From: a virus
Virus record (IMG/VR): IMGVR_UViG_3300030410_000060
Location: 1 to 52,799 of that record
Direction: 5' to 3' (one strand)
Length of the DNA stretch: 52,799 bases
Position 1 is the stretch's first letter; the number at the start of each line of letters is the position of its first letter. The notes below the pieces were generated by a model. It had not been told where the DNA came from. It saw only the letters and a program-made list of their open reading frames with translations, and searched no databases. Position numbers and translations under genes: made by a program. Below are positions 30,278 through 37,817 of the stretch, in pieces.

Positions 30278-31429
30278 TTATTGACTTAATGTGACGTTCA
30301 TATTCCAGCCCGGGGCTCGACATATGAGGTTTCCATAATAGCCGATACGAATTTCTAATGCATCTGCCGTGCCAACCCTTAAACCCTCAAGACCTTCCAT
30401 ACCATAGGTAAGGATGTGAGGAATTTTTCCAAGGCTCTTGAGCTTCCATGTGTCCATTTGAAGCAAGAAACATGTAACAGGAGGGCATGAACGGTCTGCT
30501 AGAACCGTGACGCGTCCGTAAGCGCTTTGGAAGGTGATACCTTCGAAAGCTACTTCAACTTCGTCGTGCTTAACTTGTACGTACTGGACCTTAGCGCCCA
30601 ATGCGTTAACAAGAGCCGAATAAGAAGCGAAGTCCATGATAGCTAAGTCAAACTTAGCGCCTTCTCGGTTACCGAAAGCGAGGGCATTGGTCATGCCTTC
30701 TTCAATCGTGTACGAGCTAGCGTCGTAACGAAGACCTGCCATACGGGTAGGGTCTTGGCTTCGGTTAACTCCCCAGAAGTTATCATTGGTAGCTACGCCA
30801 GTAGCTACAGAAGGTATCCAAGCAGCGAAACCAGTCAAAGCTTGATAAGAAGCTGTTGAGGTTGCACCGGTGGATGGGATATCGCCTGTTACTGATAGGT
30901 ATGCGCTACCAGTTCCAATTGCCCAGTTAGCGCTCAAAGAAGAAGCCGAAGCTGTCCCTTTAACGATACCTGCTGCACGGTCTACAGAAGTGACTAGCAC
31001 TGTGTCAGTAGAAGGTACGCCCCCTGCTGTCGAGGAAGCAGACAAGAGCATTCCAACTTCAAATGACACGATTTGTTGTGCATTTGTTAGAGGTAGAACA
31101 GTTCCACCGACAGTCAATCCTGCTTGTGTCGAAGCTGAGCTAGAAAGACCACGAGTCGACGTTCCGTCCGAGAAAAGCTCGAATGCAATGTTGTTCGTAA
31201 TATTTCTAAATCCGCCGTCCATTTGTAGCTTAGCTGCGTCTACGAATGCGCCAGCGTTACTCTTGGTTTGTTCCATGAGTAGGTTGGTGATAGTTACCAA
31301 TTGATAATCTTGGATAACATAGACAAAGAATGAAGCTAGGGAAGCCGCAGTCTGTTGAGCTTGTGCATTAGCGAAGATATGGGATCTACCTTGAGGGTCG
31401 CCAAATTCGATCGGTACTGGAATGTACTT
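30278..31429 (-). CDS. Major capsid protein, exon 2 (383 of 434 aa)
   Basis: Together with exon 1 at 31954-32106 this encodes a 434-residue major capsid protein, the shell of the head (HK97-type fold expected, not proved here). Exon 2 begins KYIPVPIEFGDPQGRSHIF and is open from 31429 with no start codon of its own. A TTG at 31300 is a false start inside a conserved stretch. The join of exon 1 ending DGFAG to exon 2 starting KYIPV restores the family pattern of charged N-terminal helix, DGxAG, then YxPVPI. The terminator at 30221-30251 follows. The high expression expected of a capsid gene makes an intron here striking. Confidence 0.88.
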   Translation of the reverse strand, partial: KYIPVPIEFGDPQGRSHIFANAQAQQTAASLASFFVYVIQDYQLVTITNLLMEQTKSNAGAFVDAAKLQMDGGFRNITNNIAFELFSDGTSTRGLSSSASTQAGLTVGGTVLPLTNAQQIVSFEVGMLLSASSTAGGVPSTDTVLVTSVDRAAGIVKGTASASSLSANWAIGTGSAYLSVTGDIPSTGATSTASYQALTGFAAWIPSVATGVATNDNFWGVNRSQDPTRMAGLRYDASSYTIEEGMTNALAFGNREGAKFDLAIMDFASYSALVNALGAKVQYVQVKHDEVEVAFEGITFQSAYGRVTVLADRSCPPVTCFLLQMDTWKLKSLGKIPHILTYGMEGLEGLRVGTADALEIRIGYYGNLICRAPGWNMNVTLSQ

Positions 31430-31953
31430 CAGTTTTGTTATCGTAGCGGCTTTTTATCCACTACTTCTTAAACTTATTGAGATACTCTATTATCTGTAAG
31501 CACCTAGCTACGGACTCTTTTACGAATCCTATGGCCGGGTTACAGTTGTCACAGAGAAGAGCCCTTATTTCTAAGGTTTTGTGGTCATGATCTACAGACA
31601 ATCGTCTAGTTAGGGTGGCTTGATTAGCTCCACAACAAGCACAATTACCTTCTTGATCGTCAAACATTAAAGCGTATCTTTCTTCTCGGATACGGTAATG
31701 CTTCCACAAATCTTCTCTAAAACACTTTAGTTGCCTAAGAGTATATCTTTGTTTAAGCTCAGCATACATTTTCACCCGTTCTGGGTGTCGGACACTCGTG
31801 CCAGAATTATATTCCTTTTCAGGGGTCATCTGGTATGCGTTACGGAGATCAAGGACGTTACTCTCTTGATTTTCCTCGGTATTAGCGATTTCAGCCTCCA
31901 CCGATTTTGCCCAATTCTGCACTTTAGTTCCCTAAAGTTCGGGCAAGCAATTC
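31430..31953 (-). other. Group I intron in the major capsid gene
   Basis: 524 nt. The 5' exon ends in U before G, and the intron ends in G, the group I rule. P1: exon CGGGU (31954-31958) pairs with GCCCG (31940-31944) with the U-G wobble at the splice site. P10: UGCUU (31945-31949) pairs with exon 2 AAGUA (31425-31429). P2: ACUUUAG/CUAAAGU (31932-31938, 31921-31927) with a GGAA loop. P5: UCGGU/ACCGA (31900-31904, 31876-31880) with the group I-like UAAUACCGAG. P6: AUCAAG/CUUGAU (31865-31870, 31848-31853). P7: GCAUAC/GUAUGC (31833-31838, 31762-31767). P8: UUCUGG/CCAGAA (31801-31806, 31779-31784). A P9-like hairpin is at 31443-31464. P3 and P4 were not resolved. Confidence 0.88.
31461..31829 (-). 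CDS. Intron-encoded endonuclease VII-type HNH homing endonuclease
   Basis: A 122-residue protein of the endonuclease VII/HNH beta-beta-alpha-metal family. Motifs: CACCG zinc knuckle, SVDHDHKT (catalytic His/Asp), RALLCDNCN and a C-terminal helix (residues about 105-120). Such enzymes cut an intronless allele so repair copies the intron in. I start at ATG 31829 because the frame from there looks protein-like (SVRHPERVKMYAELKQRY). A GTG at 31922 with an AGGGA site in the P2 loop gives 153 aa, and ATG 31769 gives 102 aa. The coding region overlaps the P7/P8 core, a compact arrangement. It lies wholly inside the intron. Confidence 0.88.
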   Translation of the reverse strand: MTPEKEYNSGTSVRHPERVKMYAELKQRYTLRQLKCFREDLWKHYRIREERYALMFDDQEGNCACCGANQATLTRRLSVDHDHKTLEIRALLCDNCNPAIGFVKESVARCLQIIEYLNKFKK

Positions 31954-32106
31954 ACCCGCGAACCCATCACTTGACTCGTCCTTAGGAATAAGCGCGAAAG
32001 CAGGATTCTCTTTATAAACGAGATCTTGCATGTATTCTTTGTCGTCTTTATATAGCTCCTTCAATGAAGCTAATTGATTAGTACTATTTGCATATACGGC
32101 TGCCAT
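31954..32106 (-). CDS. Major capsid protein, exon 1 (51 aa)
   Basis: The ATG at 32106 has an AGGAGG site upstream. It encodes residues 1-51 of the capsid protein (MAAVYANSTNQLASLKELYK onward, ending SSDGFAG) up to the last codon GGT, whose final base is the U before the 5' splice site. The reading frame continues ELLARTLGN into the intron and stops at 31924, so unspliced RNA would give a 60-residue dead-end peptide. The exon is an N-terminal arm typical of capsid proteins, here separated by the intron. Confidence 0.87.
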
Positions 32107-32218
32107 ATGGAAGCCTCCTATTATTTAACCTGAGAAATGATGTTTCTTATGCACCCTGTTCTCTAAGCGTTTTGTTAACTTACTATTGGCACACAAAGAC
32201 AGTCTCTGGGTGCCAGTA

Positions 32219-33343
32219 TTAAGTTTTATTCCCGTTAAACACCGCGATAGCACGCTCCCGAGCGGAGAGGGGCTTCCCGCCTGAGGTCATGTTATTGGTG
32301 AGAGTACGGGTAGTATTTTGATTTGCGGTCGATGACTGCGACTGCGTCCCTTGTGTAGTTTGGCTTGGCTTAGCGACCGGTGTAGCTGGTTTTAAACGCT
32401 TTTGGATTTTTTCTAAGCGCGAGAGTTTCTCATGCTGCTCAATCCACTGGTTTACCAGTTCGTCTTCAACTAATCTGGCTGCCTGTTCCACCGAAAGAAG
32501 TGTACCGGGTCGGTACTTTCCGGGCAGCCCTTTTTCATGGACATCTTTAATCAAGTTGACAATCTCCTCCGCCTGGCCGGTTTCTTTGATAGTCGCGAAT
32601 TCAGGGTCGCTAGCTACTAGCTCCTCTGCCTCATACGTCATCGCAGTAATGGCTTGGTTATAGGAGTCGGTCTGACTTGTCTCAAATGTCTTTTTAGACT
32701 CATCCTGAGCGGCTTCTAGCTTGGCTATCTTAGCTTCTAACTTAGCCATATAAGACGCTTGCGCGGGGCTTATTTGGTCTTGGTTTAGAAGGCGGTTAGC
32801 CATATCTTCCCTAGAAAAACCTAACTCTTCGAGGACTGAGACGGGGTCTTGAGTCATTCTATCCTTAGGAATGTACTTAGACTCGTCAAAAGTAGACGCT
32901 TTGGGCGTCTGCGTACCACTCAACTTTAAGGCTTCCTGCTCAGCTTTGAAAGCTTGGCGGGCAGCGTTTAGCTTCTGCGTCTCAGCTCTTAAGGCTTTTT
33001 CCTTACGGGCTAGGATAGCATAGTGCGGGGAGAGGGGCTCCTCTACTTTCGTCGGACTCGTTACTTCTTCTGTGTCACTAGTGTAACTTTGTTCACTTAG
33101 GGGCTCCTCAGTCGGTTTGACTTGAGCCCTAAGGCTGCTAAATTCCTCTGGGGAGACGTTTGATGCGTCCCTTACCGAGGTACCCTCTTGTACGGTGTTT
33201 TGCCCCTGGGGGGCTTGTGGAGCTTGTCCGCCGCCATTAAAGGCTGCGATAGCTCTTGCTCTGTTTTCCTTAGCGGCGTTACCCGCTGGGCCTGATTTGT
33301 CAATGAACGGAATGGCAGGACCTGCCTTTGGTGTGATTTGCAT
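32219..33343 (-). CDS. Scaffold protein, 374 aa
   Basis: It lies between portal and capsid genes, the usual place for a scaffold. The sequence is highly charged and helical, Lys/Glu/Gln/Ala-rich, with coiled coils at about residues 110-140 and 195-220, and has low-complexity ends. A motif of the form RAIAxFNG occurs near the N-terminus (about residue 28) and again near the C-terminus (about residue 363), framing the protein. The opening MQITPKAGPA resembles the portal opening MQVTPKGKGG. It would guide capsid assembly and be removed during maturation. The AAGGAAAAA site supports the ATG. Confidence 0.72.
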   Translation of the reverse strand: MQITPKAGPAIPFIDKSGPAGNAAKENRARAIAAFNGGGQAPQAPQGQNTVQEGTSVRDASNVSPEEFSSLRAQVKPTEEPLSEQSYTSDTEEVTSPTKVEEPLSPHYAILARKEKALRAETQKLNAARQAFKAEQEALKLSGTQTPKASTFDESKYIPKDRMTQDPVSVLEELGFSREDMANRLLNQDQISPAQASYMAKLEAKIAKLEAAQDESKKTFETSQTDSYNQAITAMTYEAEELVASDPEFATIKETGQAEEIVNLIKDVHEKGLPGKYRPGTLLSVEQAARLVEDELVNQWIEQHEKLSRLEKIQKRLKPATPVAKPSQTTQGTQSQSSTANQNTTRTLTNNMTSGGKPLSARERAIAVFNGNKT

Positions 33344-33389
33344 ACGATTTTTTCCTTGCTGGGATTTAAGTTATTGTTATTGCTGCACA

Positions 33390-33418
33390 ATTATAGCTTG
33401 CTTGCATGAAACTTTAAT
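33390..33418 (-). promoter_or_regulatory. Possible promoter ahead of the scaffold
   Basis: A perfect -10 box TATAAT (minus strand) lies in the 103-base gap before the scaffold gene. The -35 region ATTAAA, at 17 bases, matches poorly. It could boost scaffold and capsid over portal, but evidence is thin. Confidence 0.3.
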
Positions 33419-33446
33419 AAAGGTCCCTGCAATAGCTATAAACTTT

Positions 33447-33779
33447 TTACTCTCCGAATGCGGAGTTGAGGATATCTAGAAAGAAGCCCTTAACCTTTTC
33501 GCTTAAGGTAGGGGGAGCTGTCACCGGGGTAGGTTCGGGCTTTGGGTTAAGAACCTCTAAAGCGTTTTGATTGGCTACCATAGAGATTACTCGGGCTCTT
33601 GTCGCCTCTCTTATGGGCTTCATATAGGCGTCACGGGCAAGGGATTTAATCTCTTGGTCCTTACGCCACTGGATGAGGTCGGCCTTTCCTCCAATAGGGA
33701 TAATGCTATAGGGGAGGGCTTTTTTCTGTTGGTTAATAGAATACTCAGGAACTTGGAAATTGTGATTATATCTTAACAT
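33447..33779 (-). CDS. Head-module protein, 110 aa
   Basis: A charged helical protein with an N-terminal MLRYNHNFQVPEYSIN, a central helix (RKDQEIKSLARDAYMKPIRE) and a C-terminal SEKVKGFFLDILNSAF. It is encoded between portal and scaffold, so probably a head-module component. Not recognised; could be a portal-associated or packaging factor. Confidence 0.55.
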   Translation of the reverse strand: MLRYNHNFQVPEYSINQQKKALPYSIIPIGGKADLIQWRKDQEIKSLARDAYMKPIREATRARVISMVANQNALEVLNPKPEPTPVTAPPTLSEKVKGFFLDILNSAFGE

Positions 33780-35717
33780 TTACTGTCCTTGTGCCGGGGC
33801 GTTAGGTACCATAGGCGAAGTCGGTAGGGGTTGGGGGTTAGCCTGGGGCGTAGGGGCACCGGGTTGCGGGGCTCCGGCCTGCGGCATTTGAGGAGGGACG
33901 GCTGCGGCCTTCATGCCCTGAACTTGAGAGTAGAAGTCTCTCAGCATTTGGCAGCGCTCCTCCTCGAGCTTAGCGGGTACGTAGAGGTTATAGTATTGGA
34001 CGACTAGGTCGTTGGCTAGGGAGAGGTCCATGAAGCTATCTGGGCCGGTATAGATACCTTCCTCAATGATTTCGTCTAGGTACTTAAATATTCTTTCCTC
34101 AGAGGCGTTAGCGAGCTTCTCCATTTGTCCTAGGTCTGGGTAGTCAAGGAGGCGACGGCCTTCCTTAATGCTAATCATACCGGATTGGATCATTTCGACG
34201 ACTTTTTCCATACGACCGGCAGGGTCTCTAGGAAGGGAGGACATATTAAAGCACTGGATAACGAAAGGGTCCTTAAGCATTTTAATATGCGGGAGGTCAA
34301 TAGTCTTGGTGCCGTCTTTACCTGGGTAGACGGTCTGGTATTTGCCTGTATCTTTGGCAATGTCCGTAGCAATATCTATGACTAAGTATGCGGCATCTAT
34401 GAATATATTATCATAACGTCTGGACATCGAGGCGAACCGATCGCTAGCTATGTCGTCGTAGACCCTTTGTGCTGCTCCGCTGTTTAAACCGGCTGGTTTC
34501 TCCCCGCTAGCCTGCATTCCTGACACGCCTGACTGCTGAAAGCCGTACTGGATAAGGCGCTGCAATTGAGCGTACAGCTCCTCGGGGACACAAGGGGCGA
34601 CTTCGAAGATGGGTTTGGTACCAATGTAAGGTATGATCGTCCCGACGTCCGAATTGAAGTGGGCTGGGTTAACTTTGCTCGACGCTTCAACGAAGACGCG
34701 TGGGACACCAACGAGTTTAATTGCTCGAGAAATAGTAAATAGTAGGCTGTTAATCTCAAGTTGTGTGCCCATAAGCTGCTCGGCGAGTCCCTGTGCCCAG
34801 AAGCCGAGCAGTCGAGGACTGTAATGCAAGAACACGAAGGGGAACTTATCTTTGGTGTAAGGCTCATCGAAGATTATACCTCCTGAACAGGCTAGGGTGT
34901 GTCTACCGTCGGTGGCGCCTTTACCGGAGGGGAGGCGCCATCCTTCTATGACTAATACGAGGTCGGAGACGGACTTAGCGGACTCTGAGGAGTTATCGAC
35001 GGTCGCTCTCTCGGCTCTTTCGATCTCAGCTTTGAAGGTCGGGTTGGCTTCGATTAATACTCCCCTGTCCACTAGCTTACGGTGATAGATTTGTCTGGGG
35101 GACCCGTCACCATATACGCCCTCATTTGGGTCTATGTCTAACTCAGTGAGGAGGACGCGGTCTGCTCCTACCTTATCGTCTTCTGTCCTGTAGAATTTAA
35201 GGCAGCCCGTACCCTCTACGAAAGCGTCCCTTAGGATAAGGGCAGCCTTGTCGTAGAGTTTAGTTTGATAGAATTCACCTAAGATAAAATTATTTAGTTT
35301 TTTCGCTAAGTTACGTTCTTTATAGTCGCCGTTGTCGGTTAAGAATACGGGAGCAGGGCGAGATTGAGATAGTCTGGATACTAGGGTATCGACGCAGGAT
35401 TGAATGATATTGAAGGTAGGGCGGTCGGTCGGGAGGCCGCTGACGCTGTCCATTTTTGACATGTTATTGCCAATAAAGGAGAACAAAGACATATTCCCGT
35501 ATAATCTTGCATAGATAGCAGCTTGTTTATACCGATATGCTTGGTTTGTTCTTAGGTATTCGGCCGTAGAGAGTAGTTCGTCTTTGACTTGAGTTTTACT
35601 CTTAGCTTTCCACCAAGAGAAGGCGCTTTGGCCCATCTTTTTCTTATTGGCTGAGGTATTAAATACCTTCGTGGCTGTAGGGGCTAGGCCCCCTTTTCCC
35701 TTTGGTGTAACTTGCAT
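33780..35717 (-). CDS. Portal protein, 645 aa
   Basis: The dodecameric vertex through which DNA enters and leaves. Support is position between terminase-side genes and scaffold, length, and portal-like patterns: RLSQSRPAPVFLTDNGD, a long wing with HRKLVDRGVLIE, FPFVFLHYSPRLLGFWAQGLAEQLMG as the clip/stem region, and a helical C-terminus (EERCQMLRDFYSQVQGMK). The last about 40 residues are Pro/Ala/Gln-rich. It overlaps the 104-residue gene upstream by one base. The opening resembles the scaffold opening (MQVTPK versus MQITPK). Confidence 0.88.
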   Translation of the reverse strand: MQVTPKGKGGLAPTATKVFNTSANKKKMGQSAFSWWKAKSKTQVKDELLSTAEYLRTNQAYRYKQAAIYARLYGNMSLFSFIGNNMSKMDSVSGLPTDRPTFNIIQSCVDTLVSRLSQSRPAPVFLTDNGDYKERNLAKKLNNFILGEFYQTKLYDKAALILRDAFVEGTGCLKFYRTEDDKVGADRVLLTELDIDPNEGVYGDGSPRQIYHRKLVDRGVLIEANPTFKAEIERAERATVDNSSESAKSVSDLVLVIEGWRLPSGKGATDGRHTLACSGGIIFDEPYTKDKFPFVFLHYSPRLLGFWAQGLAEQLMGTQLEINSLLFTISRAIKLVGVPRVFVEASSKVNPAHFNSDVGTIIPYIGTKPIFEVAPCVPEELYAQLQRLIQYGFQQSGVSGMQASGEKPAGLNSGAAQRVYDDIASDRFASMSRRYDNIFIDAAYLVIDIATDIAKDTGKYQTVYPGKDGTKTIDLPHIKMLKDPFVIQCFNMSSLPRDPAGRMEKVVEMIQSGMISIKEGRRLLDYPDLGQMEKLANASEERIFKYLDEIIEEGIYTGPDSFMDLSLANDLVVQYYNLYVPAKLEEERCQMLRDFYSQVQGMKAAAVPPQMPQAGAPQPGAPTPQANPQPLPTSPMVPNAPAQGQ

Positions 35718-36031
35718 TAGTTAGCCCCGTCCCCGCCGCCTGCGCTCCACATAAGCATTGCTAGAGGGTCCGGTGCACCGCTGGTGTCGGTTAGGTCCTC
35801 CTGCTGCTTATGCTGCTCAGACATGTATTTTAGTTTAGCTTTCGTGGCTGCGTCCTTAGCCTCTGCCATTGCCTGTTCGAAGGGGTCTCTTGGTGCCTTA
35901 GCTGTACGCTTCTTATAGGGGCTCTGGGGAGCCTCTGGGGATAAAGTTAAGGTAACGCCTTCAATAGAGATCGTAGAGACCCCTGTCTTACGACAAAGAC
36001 GTATGATAGCCTCAAGTTGTTTTAGTTCCAT
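35717..36031 (-). CDS. Head-module protein, 104 aa
   Basis: It starts MELKQLEAIIRLCRKTGVST, a pattern I recall from small proteins next to the portal in podovirus-like genomes. A charged helix (residues about 48-76) and a Gly-rich tail follow. Presumed head-assembly or head-completion protein. Confidence 0.58.
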   Translation of the reverse strand: MELKQLEAIIRLCRKTGVSTISIEGVTLTLSPEAPQSPYKKRTAKAPRDPFEQAMAEAKDAATKAKLKYMSEQHKQQEDLTDTSGAPDPLAMLMWSAGGGDGAN

Positions 36032-36032
36032 A

Positions 36033-36365
36033 TTAAGATACCGGACTTAGTACTAGGGAGCCCCTCAAAACGTTAGGTGTAGCGTCGGGCAGAGAGGACG
36101 ACGTGACAATTACTGAGATCACATCTCCCGCTAGGGCCGCAATAGGTACTAACATGTTAAATTCATTAGTGATTACTGAGGGGGCGGTTACCGAATTAAC
36201 CAGGGATCCGTTTTGGTTAATCGTGATATTGATACCGTCATTCCCTAAGGTATCCGTTATCTTAACAGTAAGGGTAGTGGCCCCACTATTACTCATGGTG
36301 TAGTTATAAGTGTCTAAAGAGTCAAAAAAATAGGAGTGGTTAAAATTAGGAATAGACTGAGCCAT
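36033..36365 (-). CDS. Hypothetical beta protein, 110 aa
   Basis: A beta-rich protein (TLTVKITDTLGNDGINITIN, then VISVIVTSSSLPD) resembling an immunoglobulin-like or capsid-decoration domain. Not firmly recognised. Encoded in the head module between portal-side genes, so perhaps a decoration protein. Confidence 0.52.
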   Translation of the reverse strand: MAQSIPNFNHSYFFDSLDTYNYTMSNSGATTLTVKITDTLGNDGINITINQNGSLVNSVTAPSVITNEFNMLVPIAALAGDVISVIVTSSSLPDATPNVLRGSLVLSPVS

Positions 36366-36366
36366 A

Positions 36367-37035
36367 TTACCCCCTCTTACCGCTACGTGCTTTTATTTTA
36401 GATAGGAAAGACTTGTCGTTTTTGTTCTCGCTTCCCTTCTCGTCTTTATCGCCCGTTTCGTCAGAATCGTCATAACTTTCATCTAGTTGACTATCGTCGT
36501 AGTGTTCTTTTCCTAATGCTTCAAAGTTGAGATCGTCTGCCTCATTACCGTGTTCCTCGGTAGCTTCGTCTAGGCTGTCGTCTCTGACTTCTCCGCCGCC
36601 CGCCATTAAGTGCTTAGATAGGCGTTTAGCAATAGCTTCGGCTAGGGTACCCATATGGTTATCCTCGCCTTGGTCCTTTGGTCTTTTAGGGGCGTCGGTA
36701 TCGTCGTAAGAGCCCTTAGTGCCGCCTCTGATTAAAGAGGAGCTATCGCTCTTAGGGAGGCTTAGGTTTGATTGGTTACCAGAGTTAGCGGAAGCTTTTT
36801 GGCTCCCAGCTTTAATCATTTCGTGGTCTCTTACCGTCATGTCTTGGCAGTCGTGGGTGCAGGCATGGACCTCCCCGGAGTTCTCGGTAGGGGTATAGGA
36901 CGCAGCTCTAACAGGTCCGCCTTGAGCAAACTGGTTATCGGCGTTATGGGTAGACTCGGTCTGTCCGCTTTCTAACTTGCCGCGTTTCTTGTTCTTTTTC
37001 TGTACAGCATAGGATACGGCTAAACTTGATTTCAT
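36367..37035 (-). CDS. Charged head-module protein with AxGGxV tags, 222 aa
   Basis: A disordered, charged protein. It carries FAQGGPV near residue 37 and MAGGGEV near residue 144, both matching the tag A-x-G-G-x-V seen in ejection proteins. The middle has HACTHDCQD. The C-terminus is strongly acidic (DDSQLDESYDDSDETGDKDE) and ends in a basic stretch. It is likely packaged with the head proteins as an internal or ejection protein; function unknown. Confidence 0.55.
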   Translation of the reverse strand: MKSSLAVSYAVQKKNKKRGKLESGQTESTHNADNQFAQGGPVRAASYTPTENSGEVHACTHDCQDMTVRDHEMIKAGSQKASANSGNQSNLSLPKSDSSSLIRGGTKGSYDDTDAPKRPKDQGEDNHMGTLAEAIAKRLSKHLMAGGGEVRDDSLDEATEEHGNEADDLNFEALGKEHYDDSQLDESYDDSDETGDKDEKGSENKNDKSFLSKIKARSGKRG

Positions 37036-37036
37036 T

Positions 37037-37246
37037 TTATGTCTCCTCAGACTCGTTTAAGTGCTCACCTTCGTCTTGAGGCTCGCTATCTAATATTTGA
37101 AAGGCGGATTGGAGGGCAGAGGCTACTCCTTTTTCATCCCCGGATTGGATGGCGGCGATTAGGTCCCTGGCAGAAGCTAGAAGTCCTTGATTTGATTGGT
37201 CATCTTCCGACTCGGGGGCGTCGGGAGACCTTACTTTAGTGGTCAT
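37037..37246 (-). CDS. Acidic head-module protein, 69 aa
   Basis: Starts MTTKVRSPDAPESEDDQSNQ. Acidic, low complexity, with one helix (LLASARDLIAAIQSGDEKG). I begin at the ATG at 37246; a longer frame begins with TTG at 37291, and neither has a strong binding site. Motif copy 4 lies 57 bases upstream of this ATG. First gene of the head operon, function unknown. Confidence 0.5.
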   Translation of the reverse strand: MTTKVRSPDAPESEDDQSNQGLLASARDLIAAIQSGDEKGVASALQSAFQILDSEPQDEGEHLNESEET

Positions 37247-37303
37247 AATAGCGCTAGATATTCTATTTTTCTTAAGAAAGGGTAAATTCAAGGGTGGGTA
37301 CCG

Positions 37304-37328
37304 CCTTACTAAGTGTATTTTTATGCAC
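37304..37328 (-). promoter_or_regulatory. Repeated 25-nt motif, copy 4
   Basis: Minus-strand GTG, a 10-base loop of mostly A, CAC, then TTAGTAAGG. Flanking CCGCC and GGCGG pair perfectly and extend the stem. It lies between the first head-operon gene (minus strand) and the plus-strand promoter, where the head operon should begin. Confidence 0.62.
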
Positions 37329-37369
37329 GGCGGGGTAAAAATTGAAGGATATCAGTAAAAAATAGGTAC

Positions 37370-37398
37370 TTGACAGGTTAAATAGGGTATGAGATAGT
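37370..37398 (+). promoter_or_regulatory. Sigma70-like promoter of the plus-strand island
   Basis: Consensus TTGACA, a 17-base spacer, then GATAGT (4 of 6 to TATAAT), 22 bases before the ATG of the 43-residue gene. It would drive the two-gene plus-strand island against the surrounding late genes. Confidence 0.68.
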
Positions 37399-37419
37399 GT
37401 TTATAGGAGAAAAATTTTT

Positions 37420-37551
37420 ATGATGACTGTAATAATAGGAGCGATTTTAGGGTTTTTAGGAAGTTACCTCGCGGGAGAGGCTATGAACAATAGCGACTCT
37501 GCTAAGCGTGCCCGAGCGGCTCGAATTCAGAGGGAGAAAGATTACCGATGA
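37420..37551 (+). CDS. Small membrane-anchored protein, 43 aa
   Basis: ATG at 37420 with a TAGGAGAAAA ribosome binding site. The product (MMTVIIGAILGFLGSYLAGE then a basic tail) has one N-terminal hydrophobic helix and a positively charged C-terminus, so it probably sits in the inner membrane with the tail in the cytoplasm. Its stop overlaps the next start as ATGA. It is part of a plus-strand island inside minus-strand genes. Function unknown; a membrane-acting moron or host-takeover peptide is possible. Confidence 0.62.
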   Translation: MMTVIIGAILGFLGSYLAGEAMNNSDSAKRARAARIQREKDYR

Positions 37552-37817
37552 TTAAACATCTATGGTTTACAACTTCTGTTCTGCTAGAGGGCGACGAGGA
37601 GGAGACCTACGTAAAGGTAGTGGCCTCCGTTTTTGGGGGGAGACGAGGCGGGCATAGCCCTTATGGGCCCGTGGAGGAGGAGCCACCTGAGGTCGATATG
37701 TCGGTATCTGTAAAGATTGATGGTAAGGAGGTCTTTGTCACCGATCGTCTGTCTAAGAGGGTGAGAGAGGCCTTAGAGGAGCAATGTATAGACCAGGCTA
37801 GAAGTAGTCACCATTAG
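37548..37817 (+). CDS. Hypothetical protein, 89 aa (plus-strand island)
   Basis: A soluble protein, strand-rich (HLWFTTSVLLEGDEEETYVK, then VDMSVSVKIDGKEVFVTDRL) with a GGRRGGHSPYGPVEEEPPE loop and a C-terminal helix. Not recognised. It is coupled to the 43-residue gene, and its last 20 bases overlap the terminase 3' end tail to tail. Confidence 0.58.
   Translation: MIKHLWFTTSVLLEGDEEETYVKVVASVFGGRRGGHSPYGPVEEEPPEVDMSVSVKIDGKEVFVTDRLSKRVREALEEQCIDQARSSHH

Noticed and set aside
30278-31300. A separate 340-aa capsid protein started at the TTG at 31300
   Set aside because: The frame is open and conserved-looking for a further 43 codons upstream to the intron boundary, so the TTG is internal and exon 2 begins at 31429.
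31430-31953. Intein in the capsid protein
   Set aside because: The insert has in-frame stops after exon 1 (31924) and before exon 2, so it cannot be translated through. RNA splicing is required.
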